Shown: in pieces, positions 49,563 to 60,215 of the stretch
Layout: the number at the start of each line of letters is the position of its first letter
Numbering within the stretch: position 1 is the stretch's first letter
DNA from: Zygnema circumcarinatum
Taxonomy: Eukaryota; Streptophyta; Zygnematophyceae; Zygnematales; Zygnemataceae
Direction of reading: 5' to 3'
DNA: 64,000 nt
Assembly (NCBI GenBank): GCA_037447605.1
Contig: CM074819.1
Span: forward strand, 2,303,462 to 2,367,461
Position numbers and translations under genes: made by a program
The notes under the pieces: model-generated
Databases searched by the model: none
Told to the model about the DNA's origin: nothing
The model's input: the letters and a program-made list of their open reading frames with translations, nothing else

Positions 49563-50524
49563 TCACTCGGCGACGTAGGCCTCCCCCGCGAGGCGCAGGA
49601 CGTCGAGGGCCGCGCTCGGCAGAAAGGAGGCGGCGGCGATGACGGCGAGGGAGGCGGCGGCCCGCGCGCGCACGAACATGGAGGGCGGGAGCAGCAGCGT
49701 CGTTGCCACCGCCAGCGCCGCCGCCCCGCTGGACAGCGCGAAGGCCAGGGCCACCTGCACGGGCCACCGCGCTCAGCTCTCAAACTCAATATCGGACAGC
49801 CATGGCCGCCCTCCCCGCCCGCCACATGCAGCAGCAACCCGCAGGAGGGGAGCGGGTAAGGGAGGGACCGACAAAGTCACCGATGACGAAGGCAGTGAGC
49901 CACCAGGCGGCCTGCAGCGCACCGCCCGAAAGTTCGATGCAGCTGAGCAGCAGCGTCAGCAGCGCCCAGAAAGTCGCTATGGACGTCCCTGCACCACCCA
50001 GCGCCCACACAACGGCTCAGACTCTCCACTGCACTGCCGAGCGCAAACTCGCACGGCATCCTGCAAACCACGACCAACAGCGCTTTCAAGGAGACCTATA
50101 TTCGTTAGCAAAGCATGCGGCTTGAAGGCAATCTTCAAGCGGCAGAGGCTGCTTTCCCCGTACTCTCGCCCGGGCGCGAAATGCCCAAGTACAAACAAGA
50201 TACTCGTTCTCAGAGCTTGAAAAAGGATGAAGATGCTCTTTTCTGCAGTGTAGAAACAGGCTCATTCCGGTAAGAAAGGTGAAATGTGGCAGTCCTGCCT
50301 GCAACGAGGAAGCTGAAGGCGTCGACGTCCTGCAGCAGCACGGTGGCGGTGCCCGACGCGAGGATGACCGCCAGCGCGCAGCACGCGAGGCAGAGCTGCA
50401 GGAAGCGCAGCAGCGGGTCCGCCACCCGCGCAGGCGCGGCCCGCCGCCGCGAGCCGGCCTTCCCCGCCCCGCGGCCCGGCCCCGCCCCTGCGGGCTGCGC
50501 AGCTCCGGCCGTCTCCACGTCCAT
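49563..50524 (-). CDS. CASP-like (CASPL) four-span membrane protein, 3 exons, about 177 aa
   Basis: Exons 50524-50299, 49988-49873 and 49754-49563 join in frame. The N-terminus is Ala/Gly/Pro/Arg-rich and cytosolic. Four hydrophobic segments follow: LLRFLQLCLACCALAVILASG, SIATFWALLTLLLSCIEL, the WWLTAFVIGDF region running into ALAFALSSGAAALAVATTLL, and RARAAASLAVIAAASFLPSA. The Arg before the first span and the Gly-Asp at the start of the third are usual in the CASP/MARVEL-like family. These proteins form membrane scaffolds; in vascular plants the CASPs organise the Casparian strip, and the wider CASPL family is of mostly unknown role. The first intron would use a GC donor (GTTGCAG then GCAGGA), because no GT keeps frame. 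The second uses a weak GTCGGT donor. The family call is fairly secure; the second donor is not. Confidence 0.72.
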
Positions 50525-51289
50525 GGCGCGCGCTAGCTCGATCGCTCTCTCGCTCGCGCTGAGGGAGAGAGGGAGGGAGGGACTGAGAGCTCGCTGCTCC
50601 TTTGCTGCGCGGGCGGGCGGGCGGGCGGGCGAGAAGGGCTGCGAGGGGAGGGAGGGAGGGAACGAGGGGAGGCCGACGGCCGCCCTCGAGGCCGCGCTGC
50701 CCTATCGCTGCCCGCTGCCCGCTGCCTCACTGCCCGCTGCCCACTGCCCACAGCCCGCTGCCCGCTGCCCGCTGCCCGCTGCCCACTGCCCGCTGCCCGC
50801 TGCCCGCTGCCCGCTGCCCGCTGCCCACTGCCCGCTGCCCGCTGCCGGCTGCCCGCTGTCCGCTGCCCGCTGCCCGCTGCCCACTGCCGGCTGCCCGCTG
50901 TCCGCTGCCTGCTGCCCGCTGCCCGCTGCCCGCTGGGCTGCCCGCTGCCCGCTGGGCTGCCCGCTGCCCGCTGCCCGCTGCCCGCTGCCCGCTGCCCGCT
51001 GCCCGTTGCCCGCTAAGTCGGGCAGCTTTTAGAGAAACGTTTCACGCAGCCCGAGAGAGTCCGAGCGCCGGGAACATCGGCGCGTGCATGGCCGGCGGGC
51101 GTCTCCGCGCGGCGTAGCATGCAGACCGCCACGTGGCGCCTCGCGCCCCTTCTCTCGCACATCTCTGCCTCTCCCCTCTCCCTTTCCCTCTCCCTCCCCG
51201 GGTCCCGTCCCATCCCTCGCGGCGGCCTCTCGAAGCGGCGGCGGCGCACGGCCAGCAGCCATATTCAGCTCGGCAAAAGCAGCAGCAGT
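50525..51289. promoter_or_regulatory. Shared promoter region of two divergent CASPL genes
   Basis: 765 bp between the two facing-away ATG codons, largely occupied by the GCTGCCC array at 50706-51014. CT/GA-rich tracts lie on both sides and could form the 5' leaders. Confidence 0.5.
50706..51014. repeat. GCTGCCC heptamer array, about 44 copies
   Basis: Nearly perfect 7-bp tandem repeat with occasional ACTGCCC, GCTGTCC, GCTGCCG and GCTGGGC variants. Since 7 is not a multiple of three, it yields Cys-Pro-Leu-Pro-Ala-Ala-Arg repeats in every forward frame. Long open frames over this stretch are therefore artefacts. Confidence 0.95.
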
Positions 51290-52096
51290 ATGGACACGGC
51301 GGAGCGCAGTCCCGACCAGGCGGTGTCACTGTTCTTCAGGTGGTCTACCGCATCCGCGCGCCATGGTCGCCATGGCGATGGTCTCCCGCAGCGCTGTGGT
51401 TGCGCTGTGCGCTGAGCCGGGACTGGGCGGCGCAGGTTTTTGCAGCTGGCATGCAGCTGCGTGGCGTTCAGCGTCATGCTCACGGCGTACGCGCGCTCCT
51501 ACTGGTACTGGGTGAGCACCCCACCCGCCCGTCCGCCCTGCGCTGCATCACATGGCTGACATGGCATGACCATGATGTGCCATTTGCGGCGGCGCGTGCA
51601 GGACTATCTCCCCTTCCGCTTCCTCATCGTGAGCACCATCATCAGCGCCTTTTGGACGCTCCTCCTATTCATCTTGGAGCTCCTGCAGCTTATGACGGGG
51701 CGAAAGATCCGCTTTCTCGCACACCGACTTTTTGTTGTCATCATGGATTGGGTGCGCGGTCCATTCTCTCCTCTGCCCCGCGCCAGTCTTGGTTGAGCGG
51801 GAAATCCCTATTCAGTGTGGCTTTCTCACATCTGGAAGGGTGGGTTCTGCGGTGCATGCGTGCAGCTGTTGGCGCTGCTGCTGCTCAGCGCGGCGTCGGC
51901 TGCGGCGGCCATCACGACCGCCTACGACCGCGGCGCGCCGTTCGCGGGCTCCCCCTGCCGCGGCACGCACCTCTACTCGCGCTTCTGCGTGCGCACCAAG
52001 GTGGCCACCGCCTTCGCGTTCCTCGCCTTCTTCTTCTTCATTCCGCACCTCATCCTTTCCACGGTGGCTGCTGCCATCCGCTATTTCGAGGGATAG
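51290..52096 (+). CDS. CASP-like (CASPL5-type) four-span membrane protein, 4 exons, 168 aa
   Basis: Exons 51290-51339, 51436-51511, 51602-51751 and 51866-52096 join in frame (all GT-AG) into 168 residues. Span 1 covers LQLACSCVAFSVMLTAYA. Span 2 covers LIVSTIISAFWTLLLFILEL. Span 3 starts at the conserved Asp-Trp (MDW) and continues LLALLLLSAASAAAAITTA. The extracellular loop has two Cys (GSPCRGTHLYSRFC), which is usual for CASPL. Span 4 is TAFAFLAFFFFIPHLILSTV. It ends RYFEG. The short cytosolic N-terminus and the DW-C-C pattern fit the CASPL5 or related branch. The role is unknown beyond a membrane scaffold at the cell surface. It is divergent from the other CASPL gene; the two are similar in topology but not close in sequence. 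Confidence 0.85.
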
Positions 52097-52841
52097 TGCT
52101 TCCATCAGCGAGCCTCTCCGGCTAGCACGCCGTATACAGATTTACCTGTGTAGACAAATAATACATATCATGGTCGGGTTGACCTTCGTGCATATAATTT
52201 GAAAGAAGTCTTGAGTCTTTGAAATAAGTTCAACATGGGCGCATCCTCTATTTTGGGATAAGAATGTTGAAGCCTTTTCGCTGTGCAGGCAGTGAGTAAC
52301 TTCTCTTTTCATGCTTGTGTTTATTTATTTTGTTAGACCTGGTTAGTCACATGCGCAGCAATCTTGATGGAAATCCGTCATCGCCAGTCCGAGCTCTTAG
52401 ATATTTGAGAATGGGTTTGAGCGAACCAGTTCGAACATGTAAACTCTTGCACCGCTGCTACCATACTGCACACAAGACAAGCAACACTCGCATTGCCTAA
52501 ACAATTTTTTAAGTATTGGAAGAGGAGATCGACCCCAGCAGTCCTAAGATTAAGGAACTTAAAATAGAAAGAGACGTTACACTGTTCTGTAGTTCTCGCT
52601 ACAAGCACTTGAAACTAGAAGCCATTGCCTATTAGGGAGATATGTATCATAAAAAAATTGTGATAAGGTAAGGAACCCAAACTCATCAGTACGTATTCTA
52701 CCAGTCTAATCCTCAAGTGGCAGGGGAGTGTCTTGTTGGGAAATTTCGCGCATACATACACCGATTTCAAAACCTCCTATACAGAAGATCCACAAAGCTA
52801 TCCTTTGTGAACAACCACGTTGCAAAACTTTGGAATCCTTT
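52097..52841. other. Convergent intergenic region between CASPL and SHMT
   Basis: Holds the 3' UTRs of the plus-strand CASPL gene and the minus-strand SHMT gene. No coding block is supported. Confidence 0.65.
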
Positions 52842-53125
52842 TTAGTTGTTGTACATCATGGAGGCCTTCTCGAACCCAATGGTCGGGAACTGCTTGGCAT
52901 ACTCCTCGACCTGATGGCGCAGAGCCTGGACAGCCTCCAGCGTAGCGGAGTCGCTGTCCACGAATGCGCGGAAGTCCTTCAATTTGGGCCCTGCACTCAG
53001 GAAGCCACGTGTCAGGAGAGACCGCTCCTCCTGGCACTAGTTGAAAATGCCACGTCAAACCACCCTCCTCCCAACCCCACCTCCCCCCAAACCCCTACCT
53101 CTCTTCCCNNNNNNNNNNCCCCCCC

Positions 53126-53156
<31 letters not shown>

Positions 53157-56100
53157 AAAGGAATGGCAGGAACTGCAACACCACCAGCAGCAGTTCGCCA
53201 GGAGGCTCACCGGCAGCAGCCTTCACACTTGCCGCAATGCCGACAGCAGCATCGAAGAATTCTGCCACCTTCTCGAAATCCTCCTCAGTGAAGCCCCGAC
53301 TTGTCAGCGCAGGAGTGCCTGCCAATCCCCTCATGACCCTTCGTCAGTCTCCCGCATTCGTAATACATCAGTTCATAGCAGCGCACAAAGTCTCTCACCC
53401 ACACTTTGTCACTACTTTTAAAGTTATCACTACTTCCTCGAGTCTGACGCACCCATGCGGATGCCCCCCGGCACGAGTGCCGAGACATCCCCCGGCACCG
53501 TGTTCTTGTTCGCTGCGATGTGCGCCAACTCCAGCACGCGCTCCACCCTCGACCCGTCCAGCCCCTGCCGCCCACTCGCCCGCCCAGCCACCAGCCACAG
53601 CTGAGCCTCGAGCAGCAACAGCAAGGACAGTGAAGACACCTCCAGGCCTTCCAGAAGCAGAATGACTGCTCCTTGACAAGGGCTATCCGTCGCAGGATGA
53701 AGAGGTCTCCAGTTTTGCTCGGAGACTCGACGAGGCTGAATAGCTATGCACGCAAGCATGGCTACACAGGCTTCACAAACTTCTCATGGATCGTGCGTGA
53801 AGGGATCGTGAGTGAGCAATGTTTGAGTCTCGGAGAGCCGGGCCATACCTTAGTTTTAAGATTAACAAGCACTAAGTGATTGCTTGTACCCCCGGACACC
53901 AAATCGTATCCGCGATCCATTAAGCTCTGCAAGGCGCTTCACTTGTCATTGAGAGTTCAACAGTAAGAGAAAATAAACTAGGAACAAACACTCTATCGGT
54001 TCGCCTCCCACCCCCACACCAGAATTCACGGAGGGTCAAAATTCGATTTCACCCCTCCTCACCTGTGCAAAACGTGCACAGTTGGCCAACACCTGCTGCT
54101 GGTACTGCTTGAACTCTGCCGACGCCGCCTGCATCCAAACCCACACTTCTAAAATCTGTGAGGCCTCTGTGCAAAAGCCACACACACACGCACACACACA
54201 CACGAGGATACACATGATGCGCAAGCACGAGCAAACACACCTGAAAGAAAGAGAGAGAGAGCGAGACACGGACACGAACACGCATAGGGACAGAGACAGG
54301 GAGAGGGGGTGGAGAGATTAGAGATAGTGGAGAGGGGAAAGGCGGGGAGGGGAGGGGAGGGGAGAGGAGAGGAGGAGAGAGGGGAGAGGAGGGGAGAGGG
54401 GAGAGGGGAGAGGAGGGGAGAGGAGAAGAGGAGAGAGGGGAGAGGAGGGGAGAGGAGAAGAGGAGAGAGGGGAGAGGAGGGGAGAGGGGAGCGGGGAGAG
54501 GAGGGGACAGGAGAGGAGCGAGGAGCGAGGGGCAAGGGGCAAGGGGCAAGGGGCGAGGGGAGAGTGGCGGGGAAAGCCGCAAGGAATGGGAGTGGGGAGA
54601 GGGGAAAGGGGAGAGGGGAGTGGAGAGAGGAGAGGGAAGAGAGAGACAGAGAGACAGAGAGAGAGGCCTGTCGGGAATGGATGGAGACTGCTTGCCTGCT
54701 TGAGCGCCACTGCAAGCCCAGCAATAGTGTGGTTGTGAGGGCCCCCCTGGCAGCCTGGGAACACAGCCCAATTGATTTTGTCTTCCAAATCGTACAGAAT
54801 CTGCGCATCCCCACAATCTCACTTCTCTCAGACTCGCTGCATGCATACCAGTCAGCCTGCACGCGCACCACATAGAAGCCTGAAAACTCGTGTGCAGCCG
54901 GAGGAACTGCACTTCCTCTGCAACACTTCGGCTTGTTGAGGCGCGGGCTCAGCCATACCTCCTTGCCCTTCTTGTCGAGGCCCTTCAGCCCTTTCCGATA
55001 GAATATCATGGCGCCTCGAGGCCCTCGCAGCGACTTATGGGTAGTGGTGGTGACCACATCCGCGTATTCGAAGGGGCATGGCACCACCCCCGCAGCGACG
55101 AGACCACTAATATGCGCCATATCCGCAAGAAGAATAGCATTTTGCTTGTCAGCTATCTGCACATTCAAACGGCACCGTTATTCCCAGCGCTGCTGTCCTC
55201 AATCTAGTATGAGGCCTTAGAATCACTTTTTTTGTAATCTCCTGCTCCCTGCAGTTTCACCTAGATCTGAGGAGGAGAGGTGCCTGAAGGCTCTTGAGAT
55301 ACGGTTGAACTTTGACGACGGAGGCACAAAATCGGAGGCCGGCAGTGGACAGTCGCCCATTCGCTCTATGCTCACCTTCCGCATGCGCGGGTAGTCGTAG
55401 TGCCGCGCGTACGCACTCGCACCTGCCACAATCAGTTTCGGCCGAAATAGCGCCGCCGTTTTTTCCATCTGCAGAACCGTGCCTCCCACAGCTGAGTACG
55501 TAGTCCAGCTTTCGACAGATTGTCACCGTATGTTCACAATGCTTAAGAAACCCCCAGGGTTCTAAATCCATGTCAAAAAGTTCATAATGCCCACATTCTA
55601 CTACATTCTTCTACTGCCTCCCCATCACCTTCCGAACTCCAAAACCCACGCTCGAGATGCGGCTATACTCTCAAGCTTACTGGTTACCTCATACCAGAAG
55701 CACATACAAATATCCGCACTCGTGCGTGGCAAAGAATGTCAAAGAGAATTCCTATTGAGAGTGCACATATATGCAGGCAAAAACATTCCCCTTCCATTAA
55801 GTACTCAATCCAATGCCCTGTCTACGGTTAATTTATTCACACTAAATTCCCGAGTTGGTCGAGTGTAAACCTGTCCTGAGATCTGTCATCTCATATTGCA
55901 GTATGCGATTGACATCCTTTACACAGTTAATTTTATTTAAAGAAAGAAAAAACGAACTCCGACGTCCAACTAGTAACAACTTTTGTAATGCTTTAGGTCC
56001 TTACGGAACAAGATGGCAATGACTTAAAGTTAAATCCTCCATCCATTCGGGCTTAGAACCGGACATCCCTAAATAAGGATCCCGCAATGGGGATGACAAA

Positions 56101-58591
56101 GAGTCTTGTGTTTGTATTTCATCACAAACCCAAGGTTCGCACATGAAATTCCTCCAAACATGCATGCACTCTGTCTAGCATCTCCTAGATTCGAAAAGAA
56201 AATCCTATACCAGTAACCCAGCCAGTAAGCCTACACCTCTTAGCCTTTGCCCGGTCGGAACAGCTCATGCATATCACCCTTTCCTATTCTTTTAGACAGG
56301 CCACCAGTAGTGCTTTGGCCCATTCTAATGCTCATTGCCTACTTCCTGCGAAACTATAAAACACGACTGTTTTAGCATGTGAAGCATGAATCGGATAAAC
56401 CTCATTGAAAAGAGTTTAAAATGCCTTAACTTCTCCTACAAGCATTCACCCTCATCCACTTTTCCCGCAAACATACTTTCTCATACTCAACCGAACCGAA
56501 AGGCAGATACAGCCCGCGCTTTCCACATCCTCAAAAGCATTAGTGAGTCACCATTCTGCTAAAAAAACGCATGGGGCACACCATGCTCCGCAGAGGGCAA
56601 AGGGGTACCTCATGCTAAAATCGCGCGTTCCCCTACAATAAAGCCCTGAAATCTGAAATTGCATTTGAACCATCCCGACTATCGCTGGACCCAGATAGAC
56701 ATTTGCGCCATTCCCTTAAAGACGCTGGTCTGTTTATCGGTGCAGATACCATTGCAACAAAGCTTCTGGCAGAGTAAGGGGAGGCAAGGTGATCGAGCGC
56801 ACCATGTCATAGTCGATGAGACCAGTGGTCTCGTCCAGGCGATATGGCATGGTTTCGAAGTAAACTGAGACAGCGGAAATCTTCTTTGTATCAGTCTGCT
56901 CACCCACCCCTTCCCTTGCTCGTCACATGCCACCGACATTGTGTTTTAAAGCTCTGCAATTTTCTGCTTCCCGAAAAGACCCTGCACTTCAATCGCCAGA
57001 AGTATACAGAGCAAGAGAGAGGGAGAGAGCAGGAGAGCGCGTTTGCTAATTGCAAGCAGACTAAAAACAGTCCAGTAGCCAGTTCTTAATTCTCTTGGGA
57101 AAATATGGGAGCGGTACCTGGTAGCCATGGGAGAGATGGCCTCCATGCGGTAGGTCAAGAGCCATAATACGGTCGTGCGGTTTGAGCAACGCTGTGTATA
57201 CGTGGAAGTTGGCAGGCGACCCTGAGAGAGCTTGCACGTTAACTGCATCCAAAACTCGCAACCCCATGCAAAAAAATCAGAAAGCAGGTCAAGCACACTC
57301 AAATCTCCTATTTCAGCAACCATTCGTAGCACTCTGCTATCCTTTTTCCTGTAGCAGAGCTTGATTGTCGGGAAAGCTTGGAGAAGAAAAAACCCAAACT
57401 AGCTCTGTTTTGAACCGGAAGCAGCACTTTCGACGGACAACAACGGCAATACGACCCCTATTCCTGGGTATACATATATATATCTAGAGAGGGAGACAGA
57501 GAGGAGGGCGGGGAGGGAGTTGCCATTCCCGGACAACAACGGCAATACGACCACTGTTCCTGGGTATACATACCTATATATATATCTAGAGAGAGAGACA
57601 GAGAGACGAGGGCGGGGAGGGAGTAGCCATTCCCAAACATACCTCCCCACTTGGCGGGGTCAAGGCGGAAGGCCTCCAGCGCGCGAGTTTGGCACAGAGT
57701 TTCCGCCTGATCAATGAACCTGCACAGATATCGCGAGGACTGCGTCTCACAAGGATCTTCCTTCGAGGCAGGTCGAACTTTCACCGAAGCAGGATACTTC
57801 AATTTAGAAGCCGGTAAAACCAACTTCGAAAGGTACGTATGCAAGCTGCTCACTGCCTGACTTCTTGAGAACACCAGGAGTGTCCCGAGGTCGAGGATAC
57901 TTACTCGTTTCCACCGTAATAACGAGCGCCGGGATAGCCCTCGCTGTACTTGTTGGTCATCACAGACCCGACAGCTTGCATCACTGAAAGCGATGTGAAA
58001 TTTTCAGACGGAATGAGCTCCAACCCCTGCAGGTGCCGCCATTGCGCCCCTTCAGAATGCGCGCACGCGCCTCTCTGCCTGCCATAGCTGCATGACCCGC
58101 CTTAAAAGCATTCCAAACTCATGGCGGGAAAGCGCACCTTCCACTGGCGGTTTTTCTCCCACTCGATGATGCTATTGATCTCGGGGTCCACCTCTGCCAG
58201 CGGCGAGTTCAGCAGCTTTGGCCACTGCAAGCGCGCCAACAGCTCCCACAGCCCCCCTCATCCGCAGCCCTTCCAGGGTAAAGGGTTTCGCGGCCGCACG
58301 CAGGGTGGGAGAGAGGGCGCACCGAGACATGCGCCTTGTCCTTGGAGCTCTCAAAGCGCGAGTAGGCCTCATCGTTGGCCAACGCCGACTGCAGCAGCAC
58401 CCAGCCCGTGCGAGAGTTAGAGCCTCAGCGGCCCGCGTCTAGCTGCTGCGCAGCGCAGAATGAAGGTGCGGAAGAGGGCGGGAGGGAGGGCGTGGTACCC
58501 CGTGCCGAACGGCGGGGGCGAGGGCGGGGGCGACGCGCAGCAGCGGCAGCCGCAGCGGAAGCGCTCTGACGCGGCGGGCAAGCAACGCCAT
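52842..58591 (-). CDS. SHM1: Serine hydroxymethyltransferase, mitochondrial type, 15 exons, 521 aa
   Basis: Exons 58591-58499, 58388-58329, 58224-58138, 58026-57905, 57719-57643, 57242-57118, 56895-56803, 55468-55376, 55156-54959, 54800-54696, 54128-54063, 53926-53849, 53564-53453, 53318-53211 and 52990-52842 join in frame to 521 residues; Arabidopsis SHM1 has 517. The first 31 residues ([19 protein letters not shown] onward) form a typical mitochondrial presequence. Family motifs include [67 protein letters not shown], the PLP-lysine motif [39 protein letters not shown] and [14 protein letters not shown]. The enzyme interconverts serine and glycine with tetrahydrofolate. In plants it works with glycine decarboxylase in photorespiration. 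The intron after 54696 has a GC donor. The usual GGTDNH motif reads GGTSNH. The intron between 55468 and 56803 is about 1.3 kb. An assembly gap lies in the last intron. Confidence 0.97.
53109..53150. other. Assembly gap beside a C homopolymer and A run
   Basis: Ten N (53109-53118) are followed by about 28 C and then about 13 A, inside the last intron of SHMT. Intron length is uncertain. Coding exons on both sides are intact. Confidence 0.98.
54175..54680. repeat. Purine-rich low-complexity tract (CA and GGGGA repeats)
   Basis: A CA/ACAC run at about 54178-54205 leads into GAGA and then long GGGGAGA/GGAGAGG repeats up to about 54680. All of it lies in the SHMT intron after the exon ending at 54696. 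In the sense of SHMT it is a polypyrimidine tract of more than 400 nt. Pro/Ser/Leu-rich open frames over it are artefacts. Confidence 0.92.
57434..57632. repeat. Two-copy tandem duplication, period about 96 bp
   Basis: The block starting CGGACAACAACGGCAATACG at 57434 recurs at 57530. Each copy is followed by GGGTATACATA, a TATATATCTAGAGAG stretch, a GACAGAGAG stretch and GGGCGGGGAGGGAGT. The copies differ at a few sites and by short indels. The repeat lies in the intron between SHMT exons 57242 and 57643. Confidence 0.85.
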
Positions 58592-58746
58592 GGCGGAGAC
58601 GTAGGGAGGCGGAGGCAGAAGCGGAGATGGAGGCGAGCGGAGGAAGGAATGATGAGGAGGTGCGCGCAGCCTTAGAGGCGAGGCGGCCTCCCCCTCTCCC
58701 CCCCCCTGGCCTCGCGCCGCGCCCAGGGGGCCCGTGCGCACCGCCG

Positions 58747-58832
58747 TACGGTACCGTATGGCTTATCTTTGTCCGTACATCGCCACCCGCAGCCAGACCG
58801 TCAAATACGGGATTTACGCAGAATCCCGTATT
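58747..58832. repeat. Palindrome and perfect 11-bp inverted repeat
   Basis: TACGGTACCGTA at 58747-58758 is self-complementary. At 58804-58814 AATACGGGATT is matched by AATCCCGTATT at 58822-58832, with a 7-nt loop. A further GGGATTTACGGGA word at about 58867-58880 repeats part of the arm. Confidence 0.8.
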
Positions 58833-59074
58833 TTATTATTTTCGGGACCATTTTGATTTTCATTTCGGGATTTACGGGACTTTTGTACTTATGGTAACTT
58901 TTTTGTACCTTTTAGGTACTTCGTTTGTACTTTTTGACGACGTTTTTGTCCTGTAGTAGCATTCGAAGACAGTTTTTCTAGGAAAATGCTACTGATAACA
59001 TTAACAACTTAACATAACATTGCTGATATGTCTAACTATGACGCATGACGCATAAGAGTTCGTCTCCCTTTTGG

Positions 59075-59210
59075 TAGTTTTCCGCTCCGAGCTTTTTTCT
59101 TTTGTGCTCAGGTCCTTCGCGTCCAGTAGTTCCTCGTGGTTCCCCATTATGATTTCGTCCATGTACATGTGATGGCCTCATCGCCATCGCGAGATCCATG
59201 CCACTTCCAT
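59075..59210 (-). mobile_element. Dispersed repeat relic, copy 2
   Basis: On the minus strand this block matches 47195-47335. It keeps the same reading frame (MYMDEIIMGNHEELLDAKDL, then STKEKSSERKT). The frame stays open longer than in copy 1, but I see no complete transposase or other domain. Confidence 0.6.
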
Positions 59211-59328
59211 TCCATTTTTTCTCGACCATCAACATCCGGAGCCATATGTTGCGCAAAATACAAATCGTAACGAAATGAATCCGACAATCCATCCATACAT
59301 CTCACCACAGAAACGCAGGATTCAGCAC

Positions 59329-59348
59329 GTGCGATAGATTTATCGCAC
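59329..59348. repeat. Perfect 8-bp hairpin with GATT loop
   Basis: GTGCGATA and TATCGCAC flank the four bases GATT. A related GGCACGTGCGA word recurs at about 59385. Confidence 0.7.
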
Positions 59349-60215
59349 GCGCCAAATCCTACGGAGACCGTGACCGCAAGGTTTGGCACGTGCGAAAAAT
59401 CTGACGATCTCAAATCACCCACGGATGACCTCGGCCATTTCCGTATCGCAAGGCCTTGCATTATTCTCCACGCGGGGCCGATGAAACAATGACGACGGGG
59501 CGAGTCCGCGGCGGCAGACCACGAGAGAGCAGTCCCTTCACTCTTCCGACAATGCAAGATTGCACGGATTGGATGGCTGTCCAATCACGTCCATCCGCTA
59601 CGATCCCACCTCTATTATGGACAGCAGGCAACCCTAAAACGCTTCTTTTACTAAAGAAAGTGAACAGCTTAGTTAAATAGCCAAATCCCATAACTCTCCA
59701 TGCCTTCAAATAAAGCGCTTATTCGAGCACCCTGAGCCCTCATGGGCTGCCCCATGAACCGCTCCCTGTAACGCATCCGCAGAAATCAAGTCCTAATGCT
59801 TATTTTGAGTCGCTACACTGGAATTGGAACAAGTCCCTTCCAAAACTTCCTAAAAGGTATTCTCCTTAACAGGACACTGTTGCCGTGTCCTTTCGAGACC
59901 GACGAGTCACGCGGTGATCTCACACGGCCCAGCTTCGCCTCCCCCCGCCGGCCCCCTCCCCCCCCTCATCCGTCCATTCCTCTCAACTAGCAAAAGCAAT
60001 GGAGGCCCTCTACGTTTATCTCCTATACATACAACGGGCTTTGCGCTCCCCTTACAAAAGGGACCGGAGGCGAATATAGCCTCTCTATCAAGCGCCATAC
60101 CTCGTTCAGGGAAAGTCCAGTGCTGCATCGAGGGTCGAATTACAGAAAGTATACACAAGCGGAGAGCACCGGCGATGCCCTTCGCACAAAATGGAGCTCG
60201 AACCGCGATTACATT

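Larger units (their letters stand above)
58592..60215. other. Intergenic region upstream of SHMT with foldback and repeat DNA
   Basis: 58592-58740 is GC-rich and is the likely SHMT leader and promoter. From 58740 the DNA turns AT-rich, with a 12-bp palindrome at 58747-58758, a hairpin at 58804-58832, a dispersed repeat relic at 59075-59210 and a hairpin at 59329-59348. The rest up to 60215 should include the 3' UTR of the CW-type gene. No coding gene is supported. Confidence 0.6.

Noticed and set aside
50286-51032. Long plus-strand open frames of Cys-Pro-Leu-Pro-Ala-Ala-Arg repeats
   Set aside because: Produced by the 7-bp tandem array, open in all three forward frames; no splice or homology support.
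54309-54875. Plus-strand Gly/Glu/Arg-rich frame
   Set aside because: Antisense to SHMT and made of the GGGGA repeat.
54049-55168. Long minus-strand frames rich in Ser, Pro and Leu
   Set aside because: They are SHMT exons read through the intronic polypyrimidine tract. Removing the intron gives the standard SHMT protein.
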